From: Ktedonosporobacter rubrisoli
GTDB taxonomy: Bacteria > Chloroflexota > Ktedonobacteria > Ktedonobacterales > Ktedonobacteraceae
NCBI RefSeq assembly: GCF_004208415.1
Contig: NZ_CP035758.1
Coordinates: forward strand, 8,122,001 to 8,186,000
Direction of reading: 5' to 3'
Length of the DNA: 64,000 nucleotides
The notes under the pieces are model-generated. The model did not search any database. It saw only the letters and a program-made list of their open reading frames with translations, and was not told where the DNA came from. The first letter of the stretch is position 1. Every line of letters starts with the position of its first letter. Shown here piece by piece: positions 17,318 through 26,481 of this stretch. Position numbers and translations under genes: made by a program.

Positions 17318-18373
17318 ATGACAACCAATCAACGTGTGCGGCTTACCGAACTGGCAAGTTGTGCGGGCTGCGCCGCGAAGATAGGCTCAGATATTCTAGC
17401 TCAGGTACTGCGTCCTCTCCGCCAACGCAATGTGCCCGCACAGTTGCTGGTTGGCCTGGGAGCGATTGATGATGCCGCCGTGTATCAAGTCAATGAGCAA
17501 CAGGCCATTATCAGTACCGCTGATTTCTTCCCTCCGGTGGTCGATGATCCCTATACCTTTGGCGCGATCGCTGCGGCTAATGCGCTCAGCGATATTTATG
17601 CGATGGGCGGGCAGGTGCTTATGGCTATTAATCTGGTGGCCTGGCCCGAGGATCTGGATACCGCGATCCTTAGCGAGGTGTTGCGTGGTGGGATGGATAT
17701 TGTGGAGCAGGCGGGCAGCGCGATTGCCGGCGGCCACTCTATCTCGGATAGCGAGCCAAAGTATGGGCTAGCGGTGACAGGCATGGTTCATCCCGAGCGT
17801 ATCCTGACTAAGGGTGGTGCGAAGCCCGGCGATGTGCTGGTGCTGAGCAAGCCGCTGGGCACGGGACTGTTGACGACGGCCCAGAAGCAAGAGAAGGTGC
17901 AGGAGGCGGATATGGCGGCGGCTGTTGCGTCGATGACCAGGCTGAATCGGCGCGCCAGTGAACTGCTGGTCCAGGCCGGCTCTGCTGTGCACGCGGCGAC
18001 TGATATTACTGGCTTTAGCCTGCTTGGCCATGCCTGGGAGATGGCGCTTCAGAGCCAGGCGCATATGCGCTTTGATTACGCGGCTTTGCCGCTGTTGCCC
18101 AATGTAAGGCATTATGCTGAGGCCGGTTGCATTCCCGGCGGGACGCACCGCAATGAGCGCGCTGTAAAGCCTCATGTGCGCTTTGCCGCTAATCTCGATC
18201 AGTTCGATCAGGCCATTTGCTTTGATCCGCAGACTTCGGGCGGCCTCTTTGCGGCAATTGAGCCGGCTCTCTGGGCGACGCTCTCGGCTCAGCAAGAAGT
18301 GCCTTTCTGGCGCATCGGTGAGGTGACAGCGCTGGCCGGCGAGGGCGAGGAGCCGGTCTTGCGCGTTGAATAA
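17318..18373 (+). CDS. selD: selenide, water dikinase (selenophosphate synthase)
   Basis: A 351-residue enzyme that makes selenophosphate from selenide and ATP in the cytoplasm, the selenium donor for selenocysteine-tRNA and 2-selenouridine. The catalytic segment reads SCAGCAAKIG, with Cys18 at the usual Cys/Sec position and Lys21 three residues later; the second cysteine of GCGCK is alanine. The metal and ATP motifs STADFFPPVVDDPYTFG, AMGG and AIAGGHSI follow, as does the C-terminal DPQTSGGL. ATG 17318 is chosen because AGGAAGG lies seven bases upstream; TTG 17315 is less likely. No selA, selB, selC or selU is in the window. A short GTGCTC/GAGCAC hairpin at 18411-18441 may end the transcript. 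Confidence 0.93.
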   Translation: MTTNQRVRLTELASCAGCAAKIGSDILAQVLRPLRQRNVPAQLLVGLGAIDDAAVYQVNEQQAIISTADFFPPVVDDPYTFGAIAAANALSDIYAMGGQVLMAINLVAWPEDLDTAILSEVLRGGMDIVEQAGSAIAGGHSISDSEPKYGLAVTGMVHPERILTKGGAKPGDVLVLSKPLGTGLLTTAQKQEKVQEADMAAAVASMTRLNRRASELLVQAGSAVHAATDITGFSLLGHAWEMALQSQAHMRFDYAALPLLPNVRHYAEAGCIPGGTHRNERAVKPHVRFAANLDQFDQAICFDPQTSGGLFAAIEPALWATLSAQQEVPFWRIGEVTALAGEGEEPVLRVE

Positions 18374-18497
18374 GGCCATCTCTGCCGGCTGAACGTTAGC
18401 TGAAAAGAAGCGTGCTCGTTTCTGGCCAGGGGATGAGCACGTCATTGGCTTATGGCGCAGGTTTGATGATATATCTAACGCGGGGAAAGTTTTCACG

Positions 18498-19049
18498 ATG
18501 ATTGTTATGCTCAACGGCTCGTTCGCTGTGGGAAAAACGACGGCGGCAGAGCTGCTTGTAGAGCGCTTGTATCATAGTATGCTCTACGATCCAGAGGTTG
18601 TAGGCGCGGGACTGGCACATATTGTCAGGCCTATTGAGGGCTTTAGCGATTTCCAGGATCTGACGGCCTGGCGAGAGCTGGTAATAGAGACGGCGCGCGT
18701 GCTCAAGAGGATCTACGGGCGCACGCTGGTGGTGCCTATGACGCTCTGGCATCGCCCCTATTTTGAGGAGATCGTGGCCGGTTTGCGTGGTCTCGATCCG
18801 CACCTCTATCATTTCTGTCTGACTGCACGTAAAGAGACACTGCACAAACGCCTTGCTCAGCGCCAGCATGAGCATACAGAGCAGGCCCTGACCTGGATTC
18901 GAGAGCGCATGGAGCGCTGCCTTGCAGCTTTTGAGGCGCCGGCCTTCGCCCTGCAAATTCCTACCGATGAGAGGACTCCCTCTGAGATCGTTGAGCTTAT
19001 TCTGACGGCAATTGAGCAGGAGTCCGGGCTAATCGGAGCTGGCAGATAG
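18498..19049 (+). CDS. small P-loop kinase-like ATPase
   Basis: A 183-residue single-domain P-loop protein. Walker A is GSFAVGKTT (residues 7-15) right at the N-terminus, as in adenylate- or chloramphenicol-phosphotransferase-like kinases. TLVVPMTLWHRPYFEE follows the second strand, and HFCLTARKETLHKRLAQR fits the lid with its arginines. The substrate is unknown; relatives phosphorylate nucleotides, antibiotics or tRNA-related small molecules. It follows selD by 124 bases on the same strand, but a possible hairpin in between means they may not share a transcript. No membrane segment is present. Confidence 0.75.
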   Translation: MIVMLNGSFAVGKTTAAELLVERLYHSMLYDPEVVGAGLAHIVRPIEGFSDFQDLTAWRELVIETARVLKRIYGRTLVVPMTLWHRPYFEEIVAGLRGLDPHLYHFCLTARKETLHKRLAQRQHEHTEQALTWIRERMERCLAAFEAPAFALQIPTDERTPSEIVELILTAIEQESGLIGAGR

Positions 19050-19275
19050 GCAGCTTGTCAAATATTGCCTGAAAGCGAAGGTACAAAGAGGGCGCTACTC
19101 ATGTTGAATGGCTGGTGAGATCTGGCTTGCGTGGGGACGCGTGGGCGGCTATGTGAGGAGCTCCGGCTGGTGCCGCGTGGAGAGATCTGAGAAGGCGAGC
19201 ATGGAACGACGCCTCCTCAGTTGCCAGGCCTCCACAGGTTGTGATTACCAGGGAGGCCGTGAAGGTCAGCACTTA

Positions 19276-20232
19276 TCAGGCTTTGACGCTATCTTCGGCG
19301 CTGGCCTGGTCCAGGCGGGCGATGGCTGCGGCATCAAGCTTGAGTTCGGTGGCTCTGGTCAGCTGCTCAAGCTGTTCGACGCTTGTGGCGCTGGCGATGG
19401 GTGAAGTAATGCTGGGACGCGCGATAAGCCAGGCTAGCGAGATCTGGGCCGGCGTGGCGTTGTATTCTTTTGCCACTTCATCCAGTGCTTGCAGGATGCG
19501 GAAGCCGCGCGGATTGAGATATTCCTTGATGCTTCCACCACGTGCGCTCTTATTAAGATCAGCCTCAGAGCGATATTTGCCGGTCAGGAAGCCACTGGCC
19601 AGCGCTAAGTAGCTGATTACGCCAAGGCCCTGCTCTCGGCACACCTTTTCAAGACCCTGCTCATAGCTTGCGCGCTCGTATAGATTGTATAGGGGCTCCA
19701 GGCTCTCGTAGCGCGGATAGCCATGTTGCTCGCTGACGCGTAGAGCCTCGGCAAGCCGCTCGGCGCTATAGTTTGAGGCACCAATCGCGCGTACTTTCCC
19801 CTGCTTGATCAGCTCAGCGTAGGTCTCCAGGGTTTCCTCTAATGGCGTCTCTTTATCATCGCTGTGAGACTGGTAAAGGTCGATATAGTCGGTTTGCAGG
19901 CGGCGCAGCGAGGCCTCGACGGCCTGCTGAATGTATTGGCGCGAGAGGCCTTTAGGCGTCTGGTAGGCTACTTTGGTGGTGATAATAATCTTATCGCGGT
20001 TCCCGCGCGCTTTGTGCCACTGCCCAATAATGGTTTCGGATACGCCACCAGGATTGCCAGGCGCCCATTTTGAATAGACTTCGGCGGTATCGATAAAGTT
20101 ACCACCGGCGGCAACATAGGCATCGAGCACGGCAAATGATTGCTCTTTATCGGCGGTCCAACCGAAGACGTTTCCGCCAAGGGTCAGGGTCGTAACTTCT
20201 AAGCCAGATCGTCCAAGAGAACGTTTTTCCAT
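19276..20232 (-). CDS. aldo/keto reductase
   Basis: A 318-residue NADPH-dependent aldo-keto reductase with the complete catalytic tetrad: Asp48 (FIDTAEVY), Tyr53, Lys87 (IITTKV) and His123 (YQSHSDD). IGASNYSAERL and the C-terminal cofactor region SITSPIASATSVEQL fit the family. ATG 20232 is chosen because GAGGAG lies 10 bases upstream and the family starts with MEKRSLGRSGLEV; a longer frame from 20292 covers the promoter. An operator-like palindrome at 20317-20335, identical in core to one before the tetR gene, lies 85 bases upstream, so TetR probably represses this gene. The substrate (an aldehyde or ketone, perhaps the inducer) is unknown. Confidence 0.92.
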   Translation of the reverse strand: MEKRSLGRSGLEVTTLTLGGNVFGWTADKEQSFAVLDAYVAAGGNFIDTAEVYSKWAPGNPGGVSETIIGQWHKARGNRDKIIITTKVAYQTPKGLSRQYIQQAVEASLRRLQTDYIDLYQSHSDDKETPLEETLETYAELIKQGKVRAIGASNYSAERLAEALRVSEQHGYPRYESLEPLYNLYERASYEQGLEKVCREQGLGVISYLALASGFLTGKYRSEADLNKSARGGSIKEYLNPRGFRILQALDEVAKEYNATPAQISLAWLIARPSITSPIASATSVEQLEQLTRATELKLDAAAIARLDQASAEDSVKA

Positions 20233-20316
20233 GGTGTAGCTCCTCTTTAAGTGCTTGAGATTTTTGATGTTACACGCTGTACTATACAACATCGGCTCGT
20301 TTGCGCATAAAAATTT

Positions 20317-20335
20317 TAAGTAAGTTAACTAACTT
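20317..20335. promoter_or_regulatory. TetR operator upstream of the aldo/keto reductase
   Basis: TAAGTAAGTTAACTAACTT is a near-perfect palindrome built as AAGT-N-AGTTAACT-N-ACTT. The same core occurs at 20966-20983. It lies between the tetR stop and the reductase start, where it would overlap the reductase promoter. Confidence 0.7.
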
Positions 20336-20397
20336 GTATATAAGACAGAAAACAAGCGCGGCCCAAGTCATGCTGCAGCAAGAGTACGTTAGCTCGT

Positions 20398-20952
20398 TTA
20401 GAGCGTATCAAGCCAGGCCTCCTGGCGCTCTATCTTGCGCATGAGCATATCCCGCGAGCGACAACCATTTGCCAGCAAGCTAATGCCCTGGACAGCTGCG
20501 AAAAGATCGACAGCCAGGTCAGCGGCTTCCTCACCTTTGCCAAGTTGGCGAAACTGCTGTGTGATCCAATCAAGATAAAGCTTGAGCATTTGACCGGCTT
20601 GCTCGGCCAGGCGATTATCATCCTTTTCTAGCTCCTGGCACAGACTGCCATAGGGACAGCCGTATTGGACCAGGTATTTCTCATCGGCGCTGTTGCGCAC
20701 CAGAGCCTTTAAGCGCTGGCGAGGGTCAGGGTCCCGTTCCCAACCTGCCATTTTGGCTCTGATATCTGCAAGATGCTCATTAATCACGGCCTCGGCAAGC
20801 AGTTCTTTGGTTCTAAAGTGATAATAGACGTTGCCAAGGGGAATATCAGCTTCCTGGGCAATGTCGGCAAGGGTTGTGCGATAGAAACCCTTGCGGTGGA
20901 ATAGTGCTTTGGCGGCCTCCAGCAGCCGTTCGCGTTTCCCTTCCTTCTTCAA
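20398..20952 (-). CDS. TetR/AcrR-family repressor
   Basis: A 184-residue TetR-family regulator. The N-terminal helix-turn-helix (about 10-50) has LFHRKGFYRTTLADIAQEAD, then IPLGNVYYHFRTKELL. The C-terminal ligand domain has CPYGSLCQELEKDDNRL, as in the YxaF/LmrA-like branch. It lies upstream of, and in the same direction as, the aldo-keto reductase, with 165 bases between. A palindrome just before its own start (20966-20983) and the copy in front of the reductase suggest that it controls itself and the reductase. The inducer is not known. Confidence 0.9.
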   Translation of the reverse strand: MKKEGKRERLLEAAKALFHRKGFYRTTLADIAQEADIPLGNVYYHFRTKELLAEAVINEHLADIRAKMAGWERDPDPRQRLKALVRNSADEKYLVQYGCPYGSLCQELEKDDNRLAEQAGQMLKLYLDWITQQFRQLGKGEEAADLAVDLFAAVQGISLLANGCRSRDMLMRKIERQEAWLDTL

Positions 20953-20965
20953 TGTTTTCTCCCGT

Positions 20966-20983
20966 TAAGTCAGTTAACTAACT
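20966..20983. promoter_or_regulatory. TetR operator upstream of tetR
   Basis: TAAGTCAGTTAACTAACT is the palindrome AGT-N-AGTTAACT-N-ACT. It shares 17 of 18 positions with the site at 20317. It lies 14 bases before the tetR start and is the likely autoregulatory operator. Confidence 0.7.
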
Positions 20984-21024
20984 AAATTATAGGAGAGGAA
21001 GAGAGATATGTCAAGCTCTGCCTA

Positions 21025-22572
21025 TTATTTTGTGCCACGGGGCAAATTCACGATAAAGGTAGAGCCCAGACCCGGCTGGCTCTTCACGCTGACGCTCCCA
21101 TTATGCGCGCGTACAACCCAATCAACTATGGCCAGGCCCAGGCCGCTGCTCCCACCCTCGTGATGTTGATGCGCTGGATCGGCTCGATAGAAGCGCTCAA
21201 AAATGTAGGGGAGATGTTCTGGGGCGATACCCTGTCCGGTATCGCTGACGATAATGCGGGCGGCAGCCTCATCCTGCTCTACTTTGAGCGTCACGTGCCC
21301 ACCGGCCTGCGTATAGATCAAGGCGTTATCGAGCAAGTTCATCACGACCTGGATGAGACGTGCCTCGTCGCCACAGATAGTGACAGGTTGTGGCGTTTGT
21401 ACTTCTACCGTGATGCCGCGCTCCTGGGCCAGCTCTTCAGCATTGGCGGCGACAGTCTTGACCAGAAAGTCTAGCTGTACAGGTTCCTGGGCCAGGAGCG
21501 TACGTCCTTCGTCGGCGCGCGCCAGCACGAGCAGGTCGTTAATCAGGCGGCTGAGCCGTTCGGCTTCTGTATTTATGCCCTGCAGTACTCCCACATACTC
21601 GCGCGGGCTCAGATCCTGCAGGAGCGCTACGTCTGTCTTGCTGCGAATGGCTGCCACCGGTGTGCGTAGCTCGTGTGAAGCGTCGGAAACGAAGCGCTGC
21701 TGACGTTTGAAGGCCGCGTCAAGGCGTTCAATCATGTCGTTGAGGGTCATGGCCAGGAATTGCACCTCGTCGCGTGGCTGGGGAACCGGCACGCGCTGCT
21801 GGAGATCGCCCTCACCTATGCGCCTGGCTGTCGCGGCAAGCTTATGGATGGGAGCAAAGGCACGCATGGAGAGCCAGGAGCCGATGAGGGCGCACATCAT
21901 CAGCACTTCGGGCGTGAGTAGTACAAAAAGCACAACTTCCTGGTGGAGCACTGCATGCAGCTGTTTAAGCGATTCCCCTACCTGAACAATGGCGTAGGGC
22001 TTGCCATGTCTTGTAAGTGCCTGGCTGGCAATACGTATCTCCTGATCAGAAGATGTCTTGACAGTTCCCTTCCAGGGCTGCCCGCTTAAGGGCTGTGCTA
22101 AACTCTCCTCGGGGAGGGAAAGCCTTTGAAAGGCAGGCGTGGCGCGCAGGACACGGCCTTTGCTATCAAGGATGCGCACAATCGAGGAGGCATCGACGTC
22201 CACGGCTATGCCAGAGGAGGGGCTGGCCGTCGAGCTCAGGCGGGGGATGTCTCCTATGCTTTCATCAAAGCGAATGTGGCCATTCCGATAGCTGACTTCG
22301 TTGGCAATTTGCTGGATGCGCAGATTAAGCGCGGTATCTGCTGTACTTTCCAGGGAGGTATCGAGATGTTTATAGGCCACAGCTCCTGAGCAGAGGATGA
22401 TGATCGCCAGCACACCTGTGTACCAGCAGGTAAGTTGTAGGCGAATGCCCAGCGGCCAAAAGCGATCGCGCAGTTCCCTGATGGAACGGGCGGCCTCGCT
22501 CGCTAAGCAGCCTTGCCAGAGCCGCAGCATATATAGGTGTAGCGATTTGAGGTAAGGAGGTTGCATTTTCAT
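21025..22572 (-). CDS. membrane sensor histidine kinase
   Basis: A 515-residue sensor kinase. Visible: membrane helix 1 (about 44-66), an extracytoplasmic sensor region (67-210), helix 2 (about 212-235), a HAMP domain (236-290), HisKA with the phospho-acceptor in DASHELRTP (His300), then the ATPase domain with its N box (VVMNLLDNALIYT), DTGQGIAPEHLPYIFERFYR and GSSGLGLAIVDWVV. It overlaps the upstream response regulator by four bases (ATGA), so the two are coupled. AAGGAG lies eight bases before ATG 22572. The signal is unknown; no transporter or target gene is adjacent. Confidence 0.93.
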   Translation of the reverse strand: MKMQPPYLKSLHLYMLRLWQGCLASEAARSIRELRDRFWPLGIRLQLTCWYTGVLAIIILCSGAVAYKHLDTSLESTADTALNLRIQQIANEVSYRNGHIRFDESIGDIPRLSSTASPSSGIAVDVDASSIVRILDSKGRVLRATPAFQRLSLPEESLAQPLSGQPWKGTVKTSSDQEIRIASQALTRHGKPYAIVQVGESLKQLHAVLHQEVVLFVLLTPEVLMMCALIGSWLSMRAFAPIHKLAATARRIGEGDLQQRVPVPQPRDEVQFLAMTLNDMIERLDAAFKRQQRFVSDASHELRTPVAAIRSKTDVALLQDLSPREYVGVLQGINTEAERLSRLINDLLVLARADEGRTLLAQEPVQLDFLVKTVAANAEELAQERGITVEVQTPQPVTICGDEARLIQVVMNLLDNALIYTQAGGHVTLKVEQDEAAARIIVSDTGQGIAPEHLPYIFERFYRADPAHQHHEGGSSGLGLAIVDWVVRAHNGSVSVKSQPGLGSTFIVNLPRGTK

Positions 22573-23246
22573 CTCTCTGGCTCCTTCAGCTGGTAGCCGG
22601 CTCCACGATGGGTCTGGATGATATCAGGTTCGCCGCTGGCGCATAGCTTGCTGCGTAAAGTACGAATATAGACATCGATGACGTTGGAAAAATGTTCGGC
22701 CTCGAAATCCCAGACGTGTTCGGCAATCGTGGTACGGCTCAGGACCTGGCGGGGATGGCGCAAAAGAAATTCCAATAGAGCATACTCTTTGGGCGATAGT
22801 AGAATCTGGCGTGCTCCACGGTGCACCTCGCGCGTACTCGTATTGAGTATGATATCAAGAAAGCTTAGCGCTGAGCTCTTGATGGGACCTTCTCGCCTCA
22901 GCAAGGCGCGCACACGTGCCTCAAATTCGCGAAAGGCAAATGGTTTGGTCAAATAGTCGTCACCGCCAAGGTCCAGCCCGGTGACCCGATCATCTATGGT
23001 ACTGCGGGCAGTCAAAAAAAGGATCGGCACCGTTCGCTTCTGGTTGCGCAATTGCCGGCACACTTCAAAGCCGCTAAGAGATGGCAGCATAACATCAAGG
23101 ACGATAAGATCATACGAGATCGTCAGAGCCATGGTTAGGGCATCTTCTCCATCGCTAACTAGATCGACAGCGTAGTGAAACTTTTCCATACCTTCTTTTA
23201 AATCTGGTCCCAGACTGGGATGGTCTTCAGCTATTAAGATACGCAC
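22569..23246 (-). CDS. OmpR-family response regulator
   Basis: A 225-residue regulator with a receiver domain (acidic ED at 7-8, phospho-acceptor Asp51 in VLDVMLP, Thr in LFLTARS, Lys in YLTKPF) and a C-terminal winged helix (about 125-222; LSPKEYALLEFLLRHPRQVL, VIDVYIRTLRSKL, IQTHRGAGYQL). It is first in the operon with the histidine kinase and is its cognate partner by position. A long intergenic region lies upstream and probably holds the promoter. Confidence 0.95.
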   Translation of the reverse strand: MRILIAEDHPSLGPDLKEGMEKFHYAVDLVSDGEDALTMALTISYDLIVLDVMLPSLSGFEVCRQLRNQKRTVPILFLTARSTIDDRVTGLDLGGDDYLTKPFAFREFEARVRALLRREGPIKSSALSFLDIILNTSTREVHRGARQILLSPKEYALLEFLLRHPRQVLSRTTIAEHVWDFEAEHFSNVIDVYIRTLRSKLCASGEPDIIQTHRGAGYQLKEPER

Positions 23247-23910
23247 AGCACTGATCTCCTCACGCGCAACATGATAAATACATACATATCTACATCATTT
23301 AAGTTTACGAATGACAAGCAAAAAAGCTCAAAGATAGTACTCAGTGACTACAGAATAATGCAAGTTGAGACATAAGCTCAAGCTACAAAGGTCACTTTAT
23401 GCAGGGGAAACAGCTATTTTTCCCAATGACTATCCAGGGCCGCTTGCTGTCAGCCGCCTGCAGTGGCCGACTTCAGCCTATTTTTCGTATATTTATGCCT
23501 GCCAGATATGAAAGGTATATTTTTATTATAAAAAGGATTATTAAAACCTTATGGCCGTGTTGTGATATTTTAGTGTAATATTGCGTATTACTAAATAAGC
23601 CTGGTAAGAAGGGCTAAATATATCTTCTCGTTTGTTCCGTCTAGCTCACCGATACCTTTTTGAAGTGCTGGCTTTAGTGGGACAGGAAGTACATCATGTC
23701 CTCATGTAGAAAGGTCGTGCGTATGAGTTGAACTAGGATTTTCTCCTGGGAGCATATACAAAGTTCATTCTTGCTGGATCAAGTCACCTCCGCCAGAGAG
23801 CCCGGCGAAGGACGGGCCAATTAGCGTGCCGCAAAAATAATGTTGTCTGGTCTTGAGTGTGTGTAAAGCGAACTTCTCTATGCCATTTTCCAAAAGGAGA
23901 GCATGTAAAG
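23247..23910. other. long divergent intergenic region
   Basis: About 660 bases, AT-rich around 23500-23620, between the response regulator and the solute-binding protein, which diverge. It holds promoters in both directions. I see no gene, no family-like reading frame and no structured RNA that I can name. Confidence 0.45.
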
Positions 23911-25674
23911 ATGTCTTTGACGAAACGAATGCTGTTTCCCCTCTTTTGCCTGCTGGCCATGCTCATGGTGGCATGCGGCGGAAATAGCGCAGGTACAACA
24001 AGTACACCTGCTCAGCAGAATCACCCCAAAGCACCTGATAACAAACAGGTGTTGATTACCAGCGTAGGAGTAGCCGGAGTTTCAGATTTCGATACGCTCG
24101 ATCCGGCCAAAGCCCCCGATTTTAACGCGCAAACCGCGATCTCTGTGATGTTTACTGGCCTGGTCTCCCTTGACGACAATCTCAAAATCAAGCCTCAATT
24201 AGCACAGTCCTGGGATAAATCTGCCGATGGTTATACCTATACCTTTCATCTCAGACCCAACCTCAAATTTAATGATGGTACCCCTCTGACCTCACACGAC
24301 GTTGCCTATAGCATCGATCGCGCCTTCCAGCCTGCGCTTAAGTCTACTACCGCGCCAAACTACTTGCGCTACATTAAGGATTCGGATAAGCTCAATAGCG
24401 GCGCTATCAAGACGATAATCGGTGATAGCCTGTTGACGCCCGATGACAACACGATCATTATTAAACTTAGCAAGCCGGTTGCCTATTTCCTGGATGCCCT
24501 TGCCTTCCAGAGCTCTTTTGTTGTGGAAAAGAGCCTGCTGCAGAAATATGGTGAGTTCGGTACCTCCTGGCTTGACCATCTGAATGAAGGTGGCGGAGAC
24601 GGACCTTTTAAGGTCAAGAGCTATATGCATAATAAAGAGATTGTCTTTGTGCCTAACCCCTATTATTATGGGGCAAAACCTCAGCTCAAAGAGCTGATAA
24701 TGCCATTATATCAGCACGTAGATACCACGAAGAAAGATTACGAGATAGGCCGGCTTGATGATGCTACGGTTCCTCAGGTCGATTTTGCGCGGGATAAGCA
24801 GCGCAAGGATTTTTTCCAGACCCTCTTCCTGGCGATCAGCTATTACACGATGAACTTTAATCAGAAACCCTTTGATAATATCCACATCCGTCAAGCCTTT
24901 GCCCTGGCTATCAACAAGGATCTGCTAGCGAAAAATGTCTGGAAAGGTTCGTTTGTGGCTACCAATCATATCGTGCCTGAAGGCATGTATGGATATAATC
25001 CCAATTTGACTGGACCGGATGGGACGAAGAGTACCGCCGGCAATCCGCAGAAGGCTAAAGCGCTGTTGCAGCAGGGCATGCAGGAGGAAGGCTACAGCAG
25101 CGTGAGCCAGATTCCGCCCATTACGCTGACATTTGCCAGCGGTGGTAACCAGGCTGTCAGGGACGAGGTTGCCGCTATGCAGCAGATGTGGCAGCAGGCG
25201 CTGGGGATTACTGTCAAGACCAATGACATTGATTTGAATACCATCTTTACTGATCAGGGTCTGGGGGCCAACAATCCGCTCTCGTTCTACACTGGCCCGT
25301 CCTGGGTGGCCGACTATCCCGATCCCCAGGACTGGATCACGCTGCAGTTCGGCAAAGGGACGGCCCAGAACGCCATGAACTTTGGCGAGAACAAAGGACC
25401 CGATGCCGCAGCGGAGCAGGCTTTGCAGGCGCAGATGCTTGAGGCCGATACGACCCAGGACCCTACAGCTCGCCTGCAGGCCTATAACAAAATTGAGCAG
25501 CAACTTGTCAACGACGTGGCCTGGCTTCCTGTTGAGCAGCAGACCTTCTTTGGCTTGCGCAAGCCCTGTGTACAAGGCTTTGGCTTGAGTGATCAGGGTC
25601 TTACCAATCCTGATGATTGGGGCAAGACCTACATCTCAACTGATCAGCCTTGCGTTAACGCTACTGTCTCTTAG
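23911..25674 (+). CDS. ABC transporter solute-binding lipoprotein, family 5
   Basis: A 587-residue extracytoplasmic peptide/nickel-type binding protein (DppA/OppA class). The N-terminus is a lipoprotein signal peptide with lipobox MVAC (Cys22), so the mature protein is anchored to the outer face of the membrane. Family signatures: FDTLDPAKAPDFNAQTAISVMFTGL, LAQSWDKSADGYTYTFHLRP, LKFNDGTPLTSHDVAYSI and HIRQAFALAINKDLL. ATG 23911 is chosen because it starts the signal peptide and AAAGGAGA lies upstream. No permease or ATPase genes adjoin it, so it must share a transporter encoded elsewhere or act as a sensor. The ligand is probably an oligopeptide, but this is a family-level guess. Confidence 0.9.
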   Translation: MSLTKRMLFPLFCLLAMLMVACGGNSAGTTSTPAQQNHPKAPDNKQVLITSVGVAGVSDFDTLDPAKAPDFNAQTAISVMFTGLVSLDDNLKIKPQLAQSWDKSADGYTYTFHLRPNLKFNDGTPLTSHDVAYSIDRAFQPALKSTTAPNYLRYIKDSDKLNSGAIKTIIGDSLLTPDDNTIIIKLSKPVAYFLDALAFQSSFVVEKSLLQKYGEFGTSWLDHLNEGGGDGPFKVKSYMHNKEIVFVPNPYYYGAKPQLKELIMPLYQHVDTTKKDYEIGRLDDATVPQVDFARDKQRKDFFQTLFLAISYYTMNFNQKPFDNIHIRQAFALAINKDLLAKNVWKGSFVATNHIVPEGMYGYNPNLTGPDGTKSTAGNPQKAKALLQQGMQEEGYSSVSQIPPITLTFASGGNQAVRDEVAAMQQMWQQALGITVKTNDIDLNTIFTDQGLGANNPLSFYTGPSWVADYPDPQDWITLQFGKGTAQNAMNFGENKGPDAAAEQALQAQMLEADTTQDPTARLQAYNKIEQQLVNDVAWLPVEQQTFFGLRKPCVQGFGLSDQGLTNPDDWGKTYISTDQPCVNATVS

Positions 25675-25763
25675 GGAGATCTTCAGGGCTGCCATGCGCT
25701 TGCGCAATAGGCTATACTGGGATGGTGTTTGTTAGCTTTTTGAGGAGCTGAAAGTAGGAGTCT

Positions 25764-26123
25764 ATGTTGCGTAAAGTAGAGCATGGCAGCATCTTCCCGC
25801 GCGAGGATGGGAAGATTATTGATGAGCATTTTGGCGTGCTGCATAGCGGGCAGGATAATTTCAGCCTGGCCCATATGACTGCGCCGGCCGCCTGGCGTGA
25901 ACCGGCGCAGCTCGCTGATTTTGATGAGCTGGTCATCGTTGTGCGGGGCACGCTGGCTATCGAGGCCGATGCGCAAAAGATAGAGGTCGGTCCTGGCGAA
26001 TCGTGCCTGGTGGAGCGCGGGACGCGGGTAACTTATAGCAACGCTCGGCAGGATAGCGAGTGCGAGTACTGGTCTTTGTGTATGCCGGCTTTCCGCCCGG
26101 AGCGCACAAAGCTTGATGTGTAG
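25764..26123 (+). CDS. cupin-domain protein
   Basis: A 119-residue single-domain cupin. The core beta barrel is readable in FDELVIVVRGTLAIEADAQK, then IEVGPGESCLVERGTRVTYSN. The classic first cupin motif has no paired histidines (FDELVIV instead of HxH), so metal binding is doubtful. Such small cupins often bind sugars or aromatic ligands or act as non-enzymatic stabilisers. GTAGGAGT lies close before ATG 25764. It stands alone, between a binding protein and a kinase gene, and is followed by a terminator. Confidence 0.75.
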   Translation: MLRKVEHGSIFPREDGKIIDEHFGVLHSGQDNFSLAHMTAPAAWREPAQLADFDELVIVVRGTLAIEADAQKIEVGPGESCLVERGTRVTYSNARQDSECEYWSLCMPAFRPERTKLDV

Positions 26124-26144
26124 ATAGTTAGCTTTCTCCAAAGT

Positions 26145-26192
26145 GGAGCGAGAAATGGTGCCCGACATGCCCTTGTCGCTCCTCTTTTTCTT
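26145..26192 (+). terminator. rho-independent terminator after the cupin gene
   Basis: GGAGCGA (26145-26151) pairs with TCGCTCC (26176-26182), and TCTTTTTCTT follows at once. Confidence 0.65.
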
Positions 26193-26481
26193 CAGGCATA
26201 TCTGCGTGGTTCGCCAACGATATTTCAGGGACCGTACCGCTGGTCTGCTCTGCGTATTCCAGGCCTTAGCTGCGTTTGTCTGACGCGATACATGAAAAAG
26301 CTTGTATATGCTCAGCTTATTGATGAGCTGAATAAAGGCATGGATAGCGACTTGACGGGCGGGTTTGGTAGCATCTACAATAGCAATAACCAAAGCTGGT
26401 TGAAAACTTACTGTGCCATAATACGCGTGTCTGGCATTTTCATATAGCATTGCCTTGTGCATGCTTTATCAGGAGGCTGCC

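Noticed and set aside
19227..19258. GGCCTCC/GGAGGCC hairpin between convergent genes
   Set aside because: No T tract on either side; may be a weak terminator but cannot be supported.
25683..26462. Minus-strand frame of 259 codons
   Set aside because: It is antisense to the cupin gene, has no family pattern, and the plus-strand cupin has both a ribosome site and a recognisable fold.
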